A stretch of 6,627 nucleotides of DNA from Actinomycetota bacterium (GCA_030839005.1 JAUZEM010000294.1:1-6627); one strand, 5' to 3'. Numbered from the stretch's first letter, positions 1-5,250 are shown. The notes: generated by a model not told the origin, from the letters alone. A program made the numbers and translations.

Positions 1-643
1 GCTCGTCGACGATCAGGTTCAGCAGCTCTTCGTCGCTCTCGCCGAATCCGAGCGCCTTCAACAAGACCGTGACCGGCTGCTTGCGCTTGCGGTCGATGCG
101 GACGTACACGACGTCCTTCTTGTCGACCTCGAACTCGAGCCACGCGCCGCGGCTCGGGATGATCTTGGCGTCGATGACCTCGCGTTCGGGCGCGGTCTTG
201 TCGGGGGTGACGCCGAAGTACACGCCCGGCGAACGGACGAGCTGCGAGACGACGATGCGCTCGGTGCCGTTGATGATGAACGTTCCCCGGTCGGTCATCA
301 TCGGGAAGTCGCCCATGAAGACCGTCTGCTCTTTGATCTCACCGGTCTGCGCATTCATGAACCGAGCGGTGACGAAGAGCGGGCGCGCGTAGGTCATGTC
401 GCGTTCGCGGCACTCGTCCTCGGAGTGCTTGGGCGGATCGAAGACGTGGTCCGTCAGCTCGAGCTTCAGCTGACCGGTGAAGTCCTCGATCGGCGATATG
501 TCGCGCAGAACCTCGGCGACACCGTCCTCGAGGAACCAGCGGAACGAGTCGGTCTGTACTTCGATGAGGTTGGGAAGTTCCTTCACTTCGCGAAGTTTCG
601 AGAAGGAAAGACGCTCACGAGACGCGAGACGGGCCAACGTCAC
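1..643 (-). CDS. rpoB: RNA polymerase beta subunit, N-terminal part (runs off window)
   Basis: This is the beta subunit of DNA-dependent RNA polymerase, cut by the left window edge after about 214 codons. Reading the minus strand from 643 gives MTLARLASRERLSFSKL, then PNLIEVQTDSF (about residues 24-34), the beta-protrusion/lobe sequence TDRGTFIINGTERIVVSQL, and SPGVYFGVTPDKTAPER (138 onward), all standard bacterial RpoB N-terminal motifs. It ends at LLNLIVDE. The frame is open over the whole stretch. The start is ambiguous. GTG at 643 is the first plausible codon, but the best Shine-Dalgarno (GGAG, 646-643) lies 5 nt before an in-frame TTG at 637, and no stop interrupts the frame immediately upstream. 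The rifampicin-binding region and catalytic parts lie outside the window. Identification is certain; the start is not. Confidence 0.97.
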   Translation of the reverse strand, partial: MTLARLASRERLSFSKLREVKELPNLIEVQTDSFRWFLEDGVAEVLRDISPIEDFTGQLKLELTDHVFDPPKHSEDECRERDMTYARPLFVTARFMNAQTGEIKEQTVFMGDFPMMTDRGTFIINGTERIVVSQLVRSPGVYFGVTPDKTAPEREVIDAKIIPSRGAWLEFEVDKKDVVYVRIDRKRKQPVTVLLKALGFGESDEELLNLIVDE

Positions 644-804
644 TCCAATCCGGAGAGAATCAAGCTGCGGAAATGTGGTATTGCGAGCCGTGCTGCCAGA
701 AGTGCGACGAAAGGCGCGGACGCAAGGCAACCCGGACGATCGGGCGCGCGTCGGGAAGGGCCTGGAAGATCGGAGAGCACGAGCGGGCAGACACGGGTAC
801 GCCT

Positions 805-834
805 AGCATAGCGAGTCGCCATGCCGGCTGCCAA
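805..834 (-). promoter_or_regulatory. Candidate housekeeping promoter for rpoB
   Basis: On the minus strand TTGGCA (834-829) is followed after 18 nt by TATGCT (810-805), a fair match to the primary-sigma -35/-10 consensus (5/6 and 4/6). The expected start near 798 would give a leader of about 155 nt before rpoB. It lies in the 338-bp rplL-rpoB gap, where some actinobacteria have a separate rpoBC promoter. It is a motif match only, without experimental support. Confidence 0.45.
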
Positions 835-873
835 GTCACCGCGGCAAGGACACCGCCCGCAATGCGGCCGGAG

Positions 874-959
874 ACCGAATGTTCGGTGCAGGATAAGCCT
901 GAACCCGCCGGGTGGCAACGACTTTCCGGACAGATTTTCCCCGACCGCCTGGCCGGCGG
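874..959 (-). other. Small hairpins after rplL, possible attenuator
   Basis: The 338-bp gap 644-981 has no convincing gene. Just downstream of rplL the transcript can form a 5-bp stem CCGCC/GGCGG (959-945, loop GGCCA) and then ACCGA/TCGGT (887-874, loop of 4). Neither is followed by a U-run, so they are not canonical intrinsic terminators. They could attenuate transcription between the L10-L12 genes and rpoB, as happens at this junction in E. coli, but this is only an analogy. Confidence 0.25.
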
Positions 960-981
960 CCCCCAATGGTCGACGGCGGGG

Positions 982-1368
982 CTACTTGAGCTCGACCGAG
1001 GCGCCCGAATCCTCGAGCTTGGCCTTGGCCTTCTCGGCGTCCTCCTTCGAGGCCTTCTCGACGACCGGCTTGGGGGCACCGTCGACGAGGTCCTTGGCCT
1101 CCTTCAGGCCCAGGCTGGTGAGCTCGCGCACCACCTTGATCACCTGGATCTTCTTGTCGCCCGCCGCCGTGAGGATGACGTCGAACTCGTCCTTCTCCTC
1201 GGGAACCTCCGCCGGCGCGGCACCGGCGCCGGCTGCGGCGGCGACGGCGACGGGTGCTGCGGCGGTCACGCCGAACTCGTCCTCGAAGGCCTTCAGGAAG
1301 TCGTTCAGCTCGAGCACCGTCATGTTCTTGAAGACGTCGAGCAGCTCGGTCGTGCTCATGGTTGCCAT
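982..1368 (-). CDS. rplL: 50S ribosomal protein L7/L12
   Basis: This is the multicopy ribosomal stalk protein that recruits and activates translational GTPases (EF-Tu, EF-G, IF2). The 128-residue product has the full family layout: an N-terminal dimerisation/L10-binding domain (about 1-34, with TELLDVFKNMTVLELNDFLK), an Ala/Gly/Pro hinge (about 35-56) and the C-terminal factor-binding domain (from EEKDEFDVIL through KVVRELTSLGLKEAK to GASVELK). I chose ATG 1368 because GAGGAG (1382-1377) sits 8 nt upstream. A GTG at 1377 would overlap the rplJ stop and has no better ribosome-binding site. ATG 1359 is also in frame. It starts 5 nt after the rplJ stop (1376-1374), and its Shine-Dalgarno lies inside the final Glu codons of rplJ, so translation of the two is probably coupled. 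Confidence 0.97.
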   Translation of the reverse strand: MATMSTTELLDVFKNMTVLELNDFLKAFEDEFGVTAAAPVAVAAAAGAGAAPAEVPEEKDEFDVILTAAGDKKIQVIKVVRELTSLGLKEAKDLVDGAPKPVVEKASKEDAEKAKAKLEDSGASVELK

Positions 1369-1373
1369 CTTTG

Positions 1374-2114
1374 TCACTCCTCTTCTTCTTCGGATGCTTG
1401 GGCCGGCTCGGCCGCGTCCGCGGCCGGAGCGTCATTTTCCGTGGCCGGAGCCGGATTTTCCGTGGCCGGAGCGTCCTTTTCCGTGGCCGGAGCCGGGTTT
1501 TCCGTGGATTCCGCCGGAGCGTCGGTCTCGGCGGCCGGTTCGGCGGGGAGCGCCTCGCCGGCCGCGATCCGCTGGTCGATCAGGGCTTTGACGCCGTAGG
1601 CCATGTTCCGGGTGAAGGCCTGGAACAGACCGGCGGCCTTGACCATCGGGGCCTGGAACCCGCCGGCCAAACGGGCGAGCAGCTGCTCACGGGGCGGGAC
1701 GTCGGCCAGGGCCTCGACGTCGCGGCTCGACAGGAGCCGCAGTCCGAGGATCCCGCCCTTGAGGACGAGGTTCGGGTTCGTGCGGGCGAAGTCACGCAGC
1801 GCCTTCGCGGCCGTCACCGCGTCGCCGCCGTCGCGGCGGACGAAGGCGATGGCGATGGGCCCCTCGAAGCTCTCGACGATGTCGTCGAGTCCGGCGTCGT
1901 GCGCGGCCCGCCGCGCGAGGGTGTTCTTGAAGATCTTGTAGTCGGTGGCCGCGGGGCGCAGCGCGGCCCGCAAGGAGGCGATGTCGCGGACGGTGAGACC
2001 CCGATACTCGGTGAGCACCGCGGCGTCAGAAGAAACGAGTCGCGCCTTGATGTCGTCGATGACCGCGCTCTTGCGCTGCATTTGCGCGCTGCCTGCGGGC
2101 GCCTTGGTGGGCAT
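1374..2114 (-). CDS. rplJ: 50S ribosomal protein L10 with long acidic repetitive tail
   Basis: L10 forms the base of the ribosomal stalk, binding 23S rRNA with its N-terminal domain and L7/L12 dimers with its C-terminal helix. It usually also represses its own mRNA. Residues 1 to about 185 of the 246 match the family: AVLTEYRGLTVRDIASLR, DYKIFKNTLARRAA, FEGPIAIAF, LKGGILG and a helical segment up to ALIDQRIAAGEALP. ATG 2114 is chosen because GAGGAG lies 6 nt upstream; the frame extends further to 2180 without such a signal. The protein is longer than the usual 165-180 residues because of a low-complexity Ala/Pro/Glu tail (about 188-246) with four heptads (205-231) and a run of five Glu at the end. 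It is followed by rplL after 5 nt and preceded by an L10-like leader. Confidence 0.96.
   Translation of the reverse strand: MPTKAPAGSAQMQRKSAVIDDIKARLVSSDAAVLTEYRGLTVRDIASLRAALRPAATDYKIFKNTLARRAAHDAGLDDIVESFEGPIAIAFVRRDGGDAVTAAKALRDFARTNPNLVLKGGILGLRLLSSRDVEALADVPPREQLLARLAGGFQAPMVKAAGLFQAFTRNMAYGVKALIDQRIAAGEALPAEPAAETDAPAESTENPAPATEKDAPATENPAPATENDAPAADAAEPAQASEEEEE
1426..1509 (-). repeat. Four 21-bp tandem repeats inside rplJ
   Basis: Four consecutive 21-bp units (1426-1446, 1447-1467, 1468-1488, 1489-1509) share the core TTTTCCGTGG on the plus strand. They encode the heptads ENPAPAT, EKDAPAT, ENPAPAT and ENDAPAA in the L10 tail. Units alternate between a GCGTC type and a GCCGG type, suggesting growth by 42-bp as well as 21-bp steps. 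The period is a multiple of three, so copy number can change without breaking the frame. Confidence 0.9.
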
Positions 2115-2276
2115 GTCGTGCTCCTCGGGGGGCTCGGGCGGGAGGCCTCGCGAGCGGCGCGCGGCCATTGCCGCGCACACCCCGGAAGCGCCTCACCCGG
2201 CGGGCCTCGCTCCCCTGCGGGAGGTCGGTCCATTACCTCGTGTCGAGACCGGAAGTCTTCGGCGTTCTATGGACGG
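2115..2276 (-). promoter_or_regulatory. rplJ leader resembling the L10 autoregulatory leader
   Basis: The untranslated stretch before rplJ carries GCCGAAGACTTCC (2263-2251), matching the conserved GAAGAC element of L10 leaders. Next comes a stem CGGU/ACCG enclosing the hairpin CUCG-ACA-CGAG, with an asymmetric internal loop (GUAAUGG) on its 3' side, as expected of the kink-turn-like L10(L12)4 binding site. GACCUCCCGCAGGGGAGCGAGGC follows. Closer to the gene is a perfect 7-bp hairpin (2176-2159). Known biology: excess L10-L12 complex binds such leaders and lowers rplJ-rplL expression. The 5' boundary is inferred from a weak TANNNT -10 (TACTGT, 2288-2283), which lacks a recognisable -35. A covariance-model search would settle it. 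Confidence 0.7.
2159..2176 (-). repeat. 7-bp perfect hairpin before rplJ
   Basis: GCGCGGC / GCCGCGC with a 4-nt loop forms a perfect stem in the rplJ leader, ending about 45 nt before the rplJ start. No U-run follows, so it is unlikely to be a terminator. It may be part of the folded L10 leader or may set access to the downstream Shine-Dalgarno. Confidence 0.6.
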
Positions 2277-2308
2277 CTGAGAACAGTAGCCGAAACCCCC
2301 CGGGCACC

Positions 2309-2353
2309 TCCGAAGAATCGTGTTGCAACGATTCTTCGGAAGATTCTTCGGAA
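2309..2353. repeat. Inverted repeat plus direct copy of GATTCTTCGGA(A)
   Basis: The word GATTCTTCGGA occurs three times in 45 bp. One copy is inverted (2309-2319) and two are direct and abutting (2330-2341 and 2342-2353). The inverted copy and the first direct copy form a perfect 13-bp palindromic arm pair (2309-2321 with 2328-2340) around a 6-nt centre GTTGCA. The element lies between divergently oriented units: the rplJ leader (minus) and the plus-strand gene starting at 2363 or 2381. This position and symmetry suit an operator or a regulatory RNA hairpin. No T-run adjoins it on either strand, so it is not a standard terminator. Confidence 0.85.
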
Positions 2354-2380
2354 CGGGGATTCGTGATTGGATCGGGACGC

Positions 2381-2800
2381 GTGAGCCTCACTCCCACGAT
2401 CCGCGACTTCCTCGTTCGGCTCGAGGACCAGCTCGACCAAAATCCACCGGCCGGACTACAGCGGGAGGACGTGACGATCACAACCGGCGACGCCGCCGCC
2501 CTCGTCCGCCTGCCGCACGAATCCGATCACGCCCGCGATGTCGAGATCGAGATCGGCGACCGGCGCGTCGTCGTCGCGTACCCGCCCGAGCGGGTCGTGT
2601 TCACGAGCCCCGACGAGGCGCTCCGGTTCGTCGAGATGCTTTGCGACGGACGGGTCGAGCTCGAGATCGTACGCGGCTTCCTCTGGACGACAATGCGCAG
2701 CTACCGCGACGGTCAAGCGATCCCGTTCCGCCGTACGCGTATGCCGTGGCCTTCATTTCGACCGCGCACCGAGCGCCGCGCCGTGGGCTTCGGGCGCTAA
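2381..2800 (+). CDS. Uncharacterised 139-residue protein, opposite-strand gene between rplA and rplJ
   Basis: I do not recognise a family. The product begins VSLTPTIRDFLVRLEDQL, continues with an alternating hydrophobic/charged core (DVEIEIGDRRVVVAYPPERV, then SPDEALRFVEMLCDGRVELE), and ends in an Arg-rich tail (about 113-139) with no Lys. No signal peptide or membrane helix is visible, so a cytosolic protein is likely. Third codon positions are strongly G/C and the sequence is protein-like, which supports real coding. Start GTG 2381 (GGGA about 5 nt upstream) is preferred. GTG 2363 is also in frame, and an open stretch reaches 2168, but that part overlaps the rplJ leader and the repeat element and looks non-coding. 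It is the only plus-strand gene here, and its stop TAA (2798-2800) overlaps the rplA stop (2799-2797). It probably has its own promoter, which I cannot identify. Confidence 0.75.
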   Translation: MSLTPTIRDFLVRLEDQLDQNPPAGLQREDVTITTGDAAALVRLPHESDHARDVEIEIGDRRVVVAYPPERVVFTSPDEALRFVEMLCDGRVELEIVRGFLWTTMRSYRDGQAIPFRRTRMPWPSFRPRTERRAVGFGR

Positions 2801-3501
2801 TTCTTGTCGTCCACGCGGGAGTCGGGAGAGATCTTGACGCCGGGACCCATCGTCGACGACGTCGCGACGCCCTTGAGGTAGCGACCCTTCGCCGACGCGG
2901 GCCGGGCCCGCTGGAGCTCGTCGATCACCGCGCGGTAATTCCGCAGCAGGCTCTCGGTCGGGAAGCTGGCCTTGCCGAGCGGAACGTGCACATTGCCGTT
3001 GCGGTCGGTGCGGTACTCGACCTTGCCGCCCTTGAACTCGGAGACCGCACGACCGACGTCGGTCGTCACGGTGCCGGTCTTGGGGTTGGGCATGAGCCCG
3101 CGCGGTCCGAGCACACGACCGAGGCGTCCGACTTGACCCATCAGGTCGGGCGTCGCGATCGCGACGTCGAAGTCCATGAAGCCCTCGTTCTGCACCCGGT
3201 TCACGAGGTCGTCGGACCCGACGACGTCGGCGCCGGCGTCGCGCGCCTCCTGCGCGGCGTCGCCTGCGGCGAAGACCGCGACGCGCACGTCCTTGCCGGT
3301 ACCGGCCGGGAGCGACACGGTGCCGCGCAACATTTGGTCGGCCTTGCGGGGATCGACGCCGAGACGGAAGGCGGCCTCGACGGTCTCGTCGAACTTCTTG
3401 TTCGCCATCGACTTCACGAGCTCGAACGCCTCGGCCGGCTCGTGCAGCGCCTGCTTGTCGTAGCGGCGGGATGCGTCGACGTACTTTTTCGATTTCGCCA
3501 T
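2797..3501 (-). CDS. rplA: 50S ribosomal protein L1
   Basis: L1 binds 23S rRNA helices H76-H78, forms the mobile L1 stalk that helps move deacylated tRNA through the E site, and in many bacteria represses the L11-L1 mRNA. The 234-residue product has the usual length and the hallmark segments KFDETVEAAFRLGVDPRKAD (37-56), the central domain with VFAAGDAAQEARDAGADVVG (77-95), the signature LGRVLGPRGLMPNPKTGTV (127-145) and the C-terminal FKGGKVEYRTDRNGNVHVP (156-174). ATG 3501 is preceded by GGGAG about 8 nt upstream. It lies 88 nt after rplK, in the same orientation. Its TAG stop overlaps the TAA of the opposing plus-strand gene by 3 of its bases, so the two transcripts must converge here. Confidence 0.98.
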   Translation of the reverse strand: MAKSKKYVDASRRYDKQALHEPAEAFELVKSMANKKFDETVEAAFRLGVDPRKADQMLRGTVSLPAGTGKDVRVAVFAAGDAAQEARDAGADVVGSDDLVNRVQNEGFMDFDVAIATPDLMGQVGRLGRVLGPRGLMPNPKTGTVTTDVGRAVSEFKGGKVEYRTDRNGNVHVPLGKASFPTESLLRNYRAVIDELQRARPASAKGRYLKGVATSSTMGPGVKISPDSRVDDKN

Positions 3502-3545
3502 TGGTTTCGCTCCCTTCGAAGCTCCCTCGCTCAGACCCCGTGAAT

Positions 3546-3568
3546 CCGCCGGCGAGGTGATCCGGCGG
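3546..3568 (-). repeat. 7-bp hairpin in the rplK-rplA gap
   Basis: CCGCCGG (3568-3562) pairs with CCGGCGG (3552-3546) around a 9-nt loop in the 88-nt spacer. No U-run follows. It could stabilise the rplK 3' end, be an RNase processing point, or take part in L1 feedback, but the known L1 target motif is not evident. Confidence 0.5.
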
Positions 3569-3589
3569 CGGGCATTCGGGATGCAGCGC

Positions 3590-4018
3590 CTAGCCGACGA
3601 CCTCTATACCCATCGAGCGCGCGGTGCCGGCGACCTGCGCGATCGCACCGTCGAGATCGATCGCGTTGAGGTCGGGCATCTTGGTCTCGGCGATCTCGCG
3701 GACCTGATCGCTACTCACGCTGGCAACCGTCTCCCGGCGCGGAGTCGCCGAGCCTTTCTCGATGCCCGCGGCCTGCCGTAGCAACACCGGAGTCGGCGGC
3801 GTCTTGGTGACGAACGTGAAGGAACGGTCCTCGTAGATCGTGATCTCGGCGGGGATCACGGTCCCGCGCTGGGCCTCCGTCGCCGCGTTGTACGCCTTGC
3901 AGAAGTCCATGATGTTGATTCCGTGCGGGCCGAGCGCGGTGCCGACCGGCGGCGCGGGCGTGGCCGCGCCGGCCTGGATCTGAATCTTCACGACCGCTGC
4001 AACTCTTCGTTTTGCCAT
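3590..4018 (-). CDS. rplK: 50S ribosomal protein L11
   Basis: L11 forms the GTPase-associated centre with 23S rRNA and the stalk proteins. It is the target region of thiopeptide antibiotics and is needed for RelA-type stringent signalling in many bacteria. The 142-residue product has normal length and the diagnostic N-terminal domain: VVKIQIQAGAATPAPPVGTALG (9-30, including the conserved proline pair of the thiopeptide-binding site), PHGINIMDFCKAYN (31-44), FTFVTKTPPTPVLL (67-80) and the C-terminal RNA-binding domain ending in ARSMGIEVVG. ATG 4018 begins 17 nt after the nusG stop (4038-4036), so the two are surely cotranscribed. There is no clear AGGAGG; the upstream AGAGAGCGAGCG is shared with rpmG. 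Confidence 0.98.
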   Translation of the reverse strand: MAKRRVAAVVKIQIQAGAATPAPPVGTALGPHGINIMDFCKAYNAATEAQRGTVIPAEITIYEDRSFTFVTKTPPTPVLLRQAAGIEKGSATPRRETVASVSSDQVREIAETKMPDLNAIDLDGAIAQVAGTARSMGIEVVG

Positions 4019-4035
4019 GTTTATTCGCTCGCTCT

Positions 4036-4818
4036 CTACAGCTTTGCTACGTCGCCGAATTCGAGCTCGACGGGAGTTTCGCGCCCGAAGATGTTCACGA
4101 GCACCTTGAGCTTCGAGCGGTCGACATCGATCTCGCTGATCACACCGTTGAAGTCGGCGAACGGGCCCGTGACCACGCGCACCTGCTCGCTCACCTCGTA
4201 CTCGAGGCGCGGGCGCACCTTCTTCTCCGCCTGCGGGCCCTCTTCCTTCACGCCGGTGCCGAGGATGTCCTCGACCTCCTTGCGCGACAACGGCGTGGGC
4301 TTGGCGCCGCTACCTACGAACCCTGTGACTCCCGGCGTGTTGCGTACGACATACCACGCGTGGTCGTCGAGGCCCATCCGCACCAGCAGGTAGCCCGGGA
4401 AGACCTTCTTCTGCACGACGACCTTGCGACCGTTCTTGAACTCGATGACGTCTTCCATCGGGATGACGACCTCGAAGATCCGGTCTTCGACCGCCATCGA
4501 ACGCACACGACTCGCGAGGTTCGATTTCACCTTGTTCTCGTAGCCCGCGTAGGTGTGCACGACGTACCAGCGCCCGGACCGGTCGAAAGGGCTGAGCTCG
4601 GCAGTCGACGGGGCGGCTTCGACGTCGCCGACCTCCTCGATGTCGACCAGCTCCGCGCCGGCGAGGTCGGGGACCGCGACCACCGTTTCGGTCGCGGCCG
4701 AGTCGTCAACGGCGGAGTCGCCGTCAGCGCCAGTGGCGGTCTGTGCATCGTCGATTCGGGTCTCGAAAGAGGTCATCTCGTCACTATCGTCCGGGGGAAG
4801 CTCGAAGGGCTCGACCAT
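4036..4818 (-). CDS. nusG: Transcription termination/antitermination protein NusG
   Basis: NusG binds the clamp helices of RNA polymerase through its NGN domain and couples it to Rho or to ribosomal S10 through its KOW domain. Of the 260 residues, about 1-80 form an acidic, Ala/Asp/Glu-rich, probably disordered extension of the kind common in actinobacteria. The NGN domain follows (about 83-175: RWYVVHTYAGYENKVKSNL, then VFPGYLLVRM and NTPGVTGFVG). The KOW domain comes last (about 209-247: EQVRVVTGPFADFNGVI ... LKVLVNIFGRETPVELEF). The start at ATG 4818 has no Shine-Dalgarno and directly follows a TAA in a duplicated copy of the secE end, so initiation may rely on coupling. An internal ATG at 4776 (MTSFETRIDD) is the alternative start. 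It is flanked by secE and rplK, the canonical order. Confidence 0.97.
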   Translation of the reverse strand: MVEPFELPPDDSDEMTSFETRIDDAQTATGADGDSAVDDSAATETVVAVPDLAGAELVDIEEVGDVEAAPSTAELSPFDRSGRWYVVHTYAGYENKVKSNLASRVRSMAVEDRIFEVVIPMEDVIEFKNGRKVVVQKKVFPGYLLVRMGLDDHAWYVVRNTPGVTGFVGSGAKPTPLSRKEVEDILGTGVKEEGPQAEKKVRPRLEYEVSEQVRVVTGPFADFNGVISEIDVDRSKLKVLVNIFGRETPVELEFGDVAKL

Positions 4819-4853
4819 TTACTTGAACACGAACGCATTTACTTGAACACGAA
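4816..4853 (-). repeat. 18-bp direct repeat at the secE/nusG junction
   Basis: TTCGTGTTCAAGTAAATG occurs twice (4853-4836 and 4833-4816) with a 2-nt spacer, giving a 20-bp period. Each copy carries the TAAATG stop-start overlap. The upstream copy holds the real secE stop (4841-4839) and an out-of-frame ATG (4838). The downstream copy holds an extra TAA and the nusG start (4818). Confidence 0.95.
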
Positions 4854-5114
4854 GTTGACGACGTGTACGGCGGCCCAGTCGTACACGAAGATCAGCGCGG
4901 TCATCACGACGAGACCGATCAGCACGACCAGCGAAGAGTTCAAGATCTCCGCCCGCGGCGGCCACGCCACCTTCTTCATCTCGCCGCGGACTTCGCCGAG
5001 ATACTGCCCGGGTCCCGTCCGCTCGACCTGCGGGTTCGGTGCCGACCGTCGCTCGGGCGCGCGCGGCCGATCGGATCCTTGACGCGCCATCTGTCGCTTG
5101 GTCTGTCGGTTCAT
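4839..5114 (-). CDS. secE: Preprotein translocase subunit SecE
   Basis: SecE is the essential clamp subunit of the SecYEG channel in the plasma membrane. The 91-residue protein is the short single-helix form typical of most bacteria outside the gamma-proteobacteria. It has a basic, polar N-terminus (1-34), the conserved amphipathic element YLGEVRGEMKKVAWPPRAE (38-56), and one transmembrane helix (about 60-80, SLVVLIGLVVMTALIFVYDW), ending AVHVVNFVFK. The start ATG 5114 has GAGG 4 nt upstream; Met9 is a less likely alternative. It is followed by nusG, whose start lies 20 nt after the secE stop. It is preceded by a 63-nt gap holding three 13-bp repeats and then tRNA-Trp, a common neighbour of secE. 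Confidence 0.97.
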   Translation of the reverse strand: MNRQTKRQMARQGSDRPRAPERRSAPNPQVERTGPGQYLGEVRGEMKKVAWPPRAEILNSSLVVLIGLVVMTALIFVYDWAAVHVVNFVFK

Positions 5115-5131
5115 GTCGCCTCGACGCGTGA

Positions 5132-5170
5132 CTACTAGTTGGGGCTACGACTTGGGACTACGAGTTGGGA
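5132..5170 (-). repeat. Three 13-bp tandem repeats between tRNA-Trp and secE
   Basis: Minus-strand units TCCCAACTCGTAG (5170-5158), TCCCAAGTCGTAG (5157-5145) and CCCCAACTAGTAG (5144-5132) abut exactly, with one to two differences from each other. They fill most of the 63-nt gap, beginning 7 nt after the mature tRNA end. They are too short and non-palindromic to be CRISPR. They may mark slippage, or spacing within the tRNA 3' trailer / secE leader. Confidence 0.9.
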
Positions 5171-5177
5171 CCTCGAG

Positions 5178-5250
5178 CAGGGCAGGAGGGACTCGAACCC
5201 CCAACCGCCGGTTTTGGAGACCGGAGCTCTGCCAATTGAGCTACTGCCCT
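5178..5250 (-). tRNA. tRNA-Trp (anticodon CCA)
   Basis: The 73-nt sequence folds as a complete cloverleaf. The acceptor is AGGGCAG/CTGCCCT with discriminator G. The D arm is GCTC/GAGC around AATTGGCA, the anticodon stem CCGGT/ACCGG has loop CTCCAAA (anticodon CCA, positions 34-36), and the T arm has TTCGAGT. G73 and CCA are the expected tryptophan identity elements. The terminal CCA is not encoded (GCTC follows), so it is added by nucleotidyltransferase. The T stem has one G-U pair. The gene sits between the anti-sigma gene and secE in the same direction, and is probably transcribed with secE and processed out. Confidence 0.97.

Noticed and set aside
640..1435. Minus-strand open frames (199, 139 and 108 codons) through the rplL region and rplL-rpoB gap
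   Set aside because: They overlap rplL in other frames or show Arg/Pro/Ser-rich noise with no start signal; none resembles a protein.
1426..1509. Possible CRISPR array
   Set aside because: The 21-bp units abut with no unique spacers and encode heptads in frame within rplJ.
673..1599. Long plus-strand open frame (308 codons) across rplL and the end of rplJ
   Set aside because: It is antisense to two certain ribosomal genes and its sequence is low-complexity Gly/Ala/Leu of shadow type, a by-product of high GC.
2309..2340. Intrinsic terminator at the 13-bp inverted repeat
   Set aside because: Neither strand has a T-run after the stem, and the repeat lies upstream of, not after, the flanking genes.
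2168..2380. N-terminal extension of the plus-strand gene to 2168
   Set aside because: This part overlaps the rplJ leader and the repeat element, and encodes Arg/Ser-rich sequence unlike the rest; the GTG starts at 2363 or 2381 are better.
2320..3543. Plus-strand open frame of 407 codons over rplA
   Set aside because: Arg/Ala/His-rich shadow translation opposite rplA and out of frame with the plausible plus-strand gene at 2381-2800.
4019..4035. L1-binding operator in front of rplK
   Set aside because: The nusG-rplK spacer is only 17 nt and has no structure resembling the L1 rRNA-mimic site.
4012..5082. Plus-strand open frame of 356 codons over nusG and secE
   Set aside because: It is antisense to two confidently identified genes; composition is Asp/Leu/His/Val-rich as expected for a complement frame.
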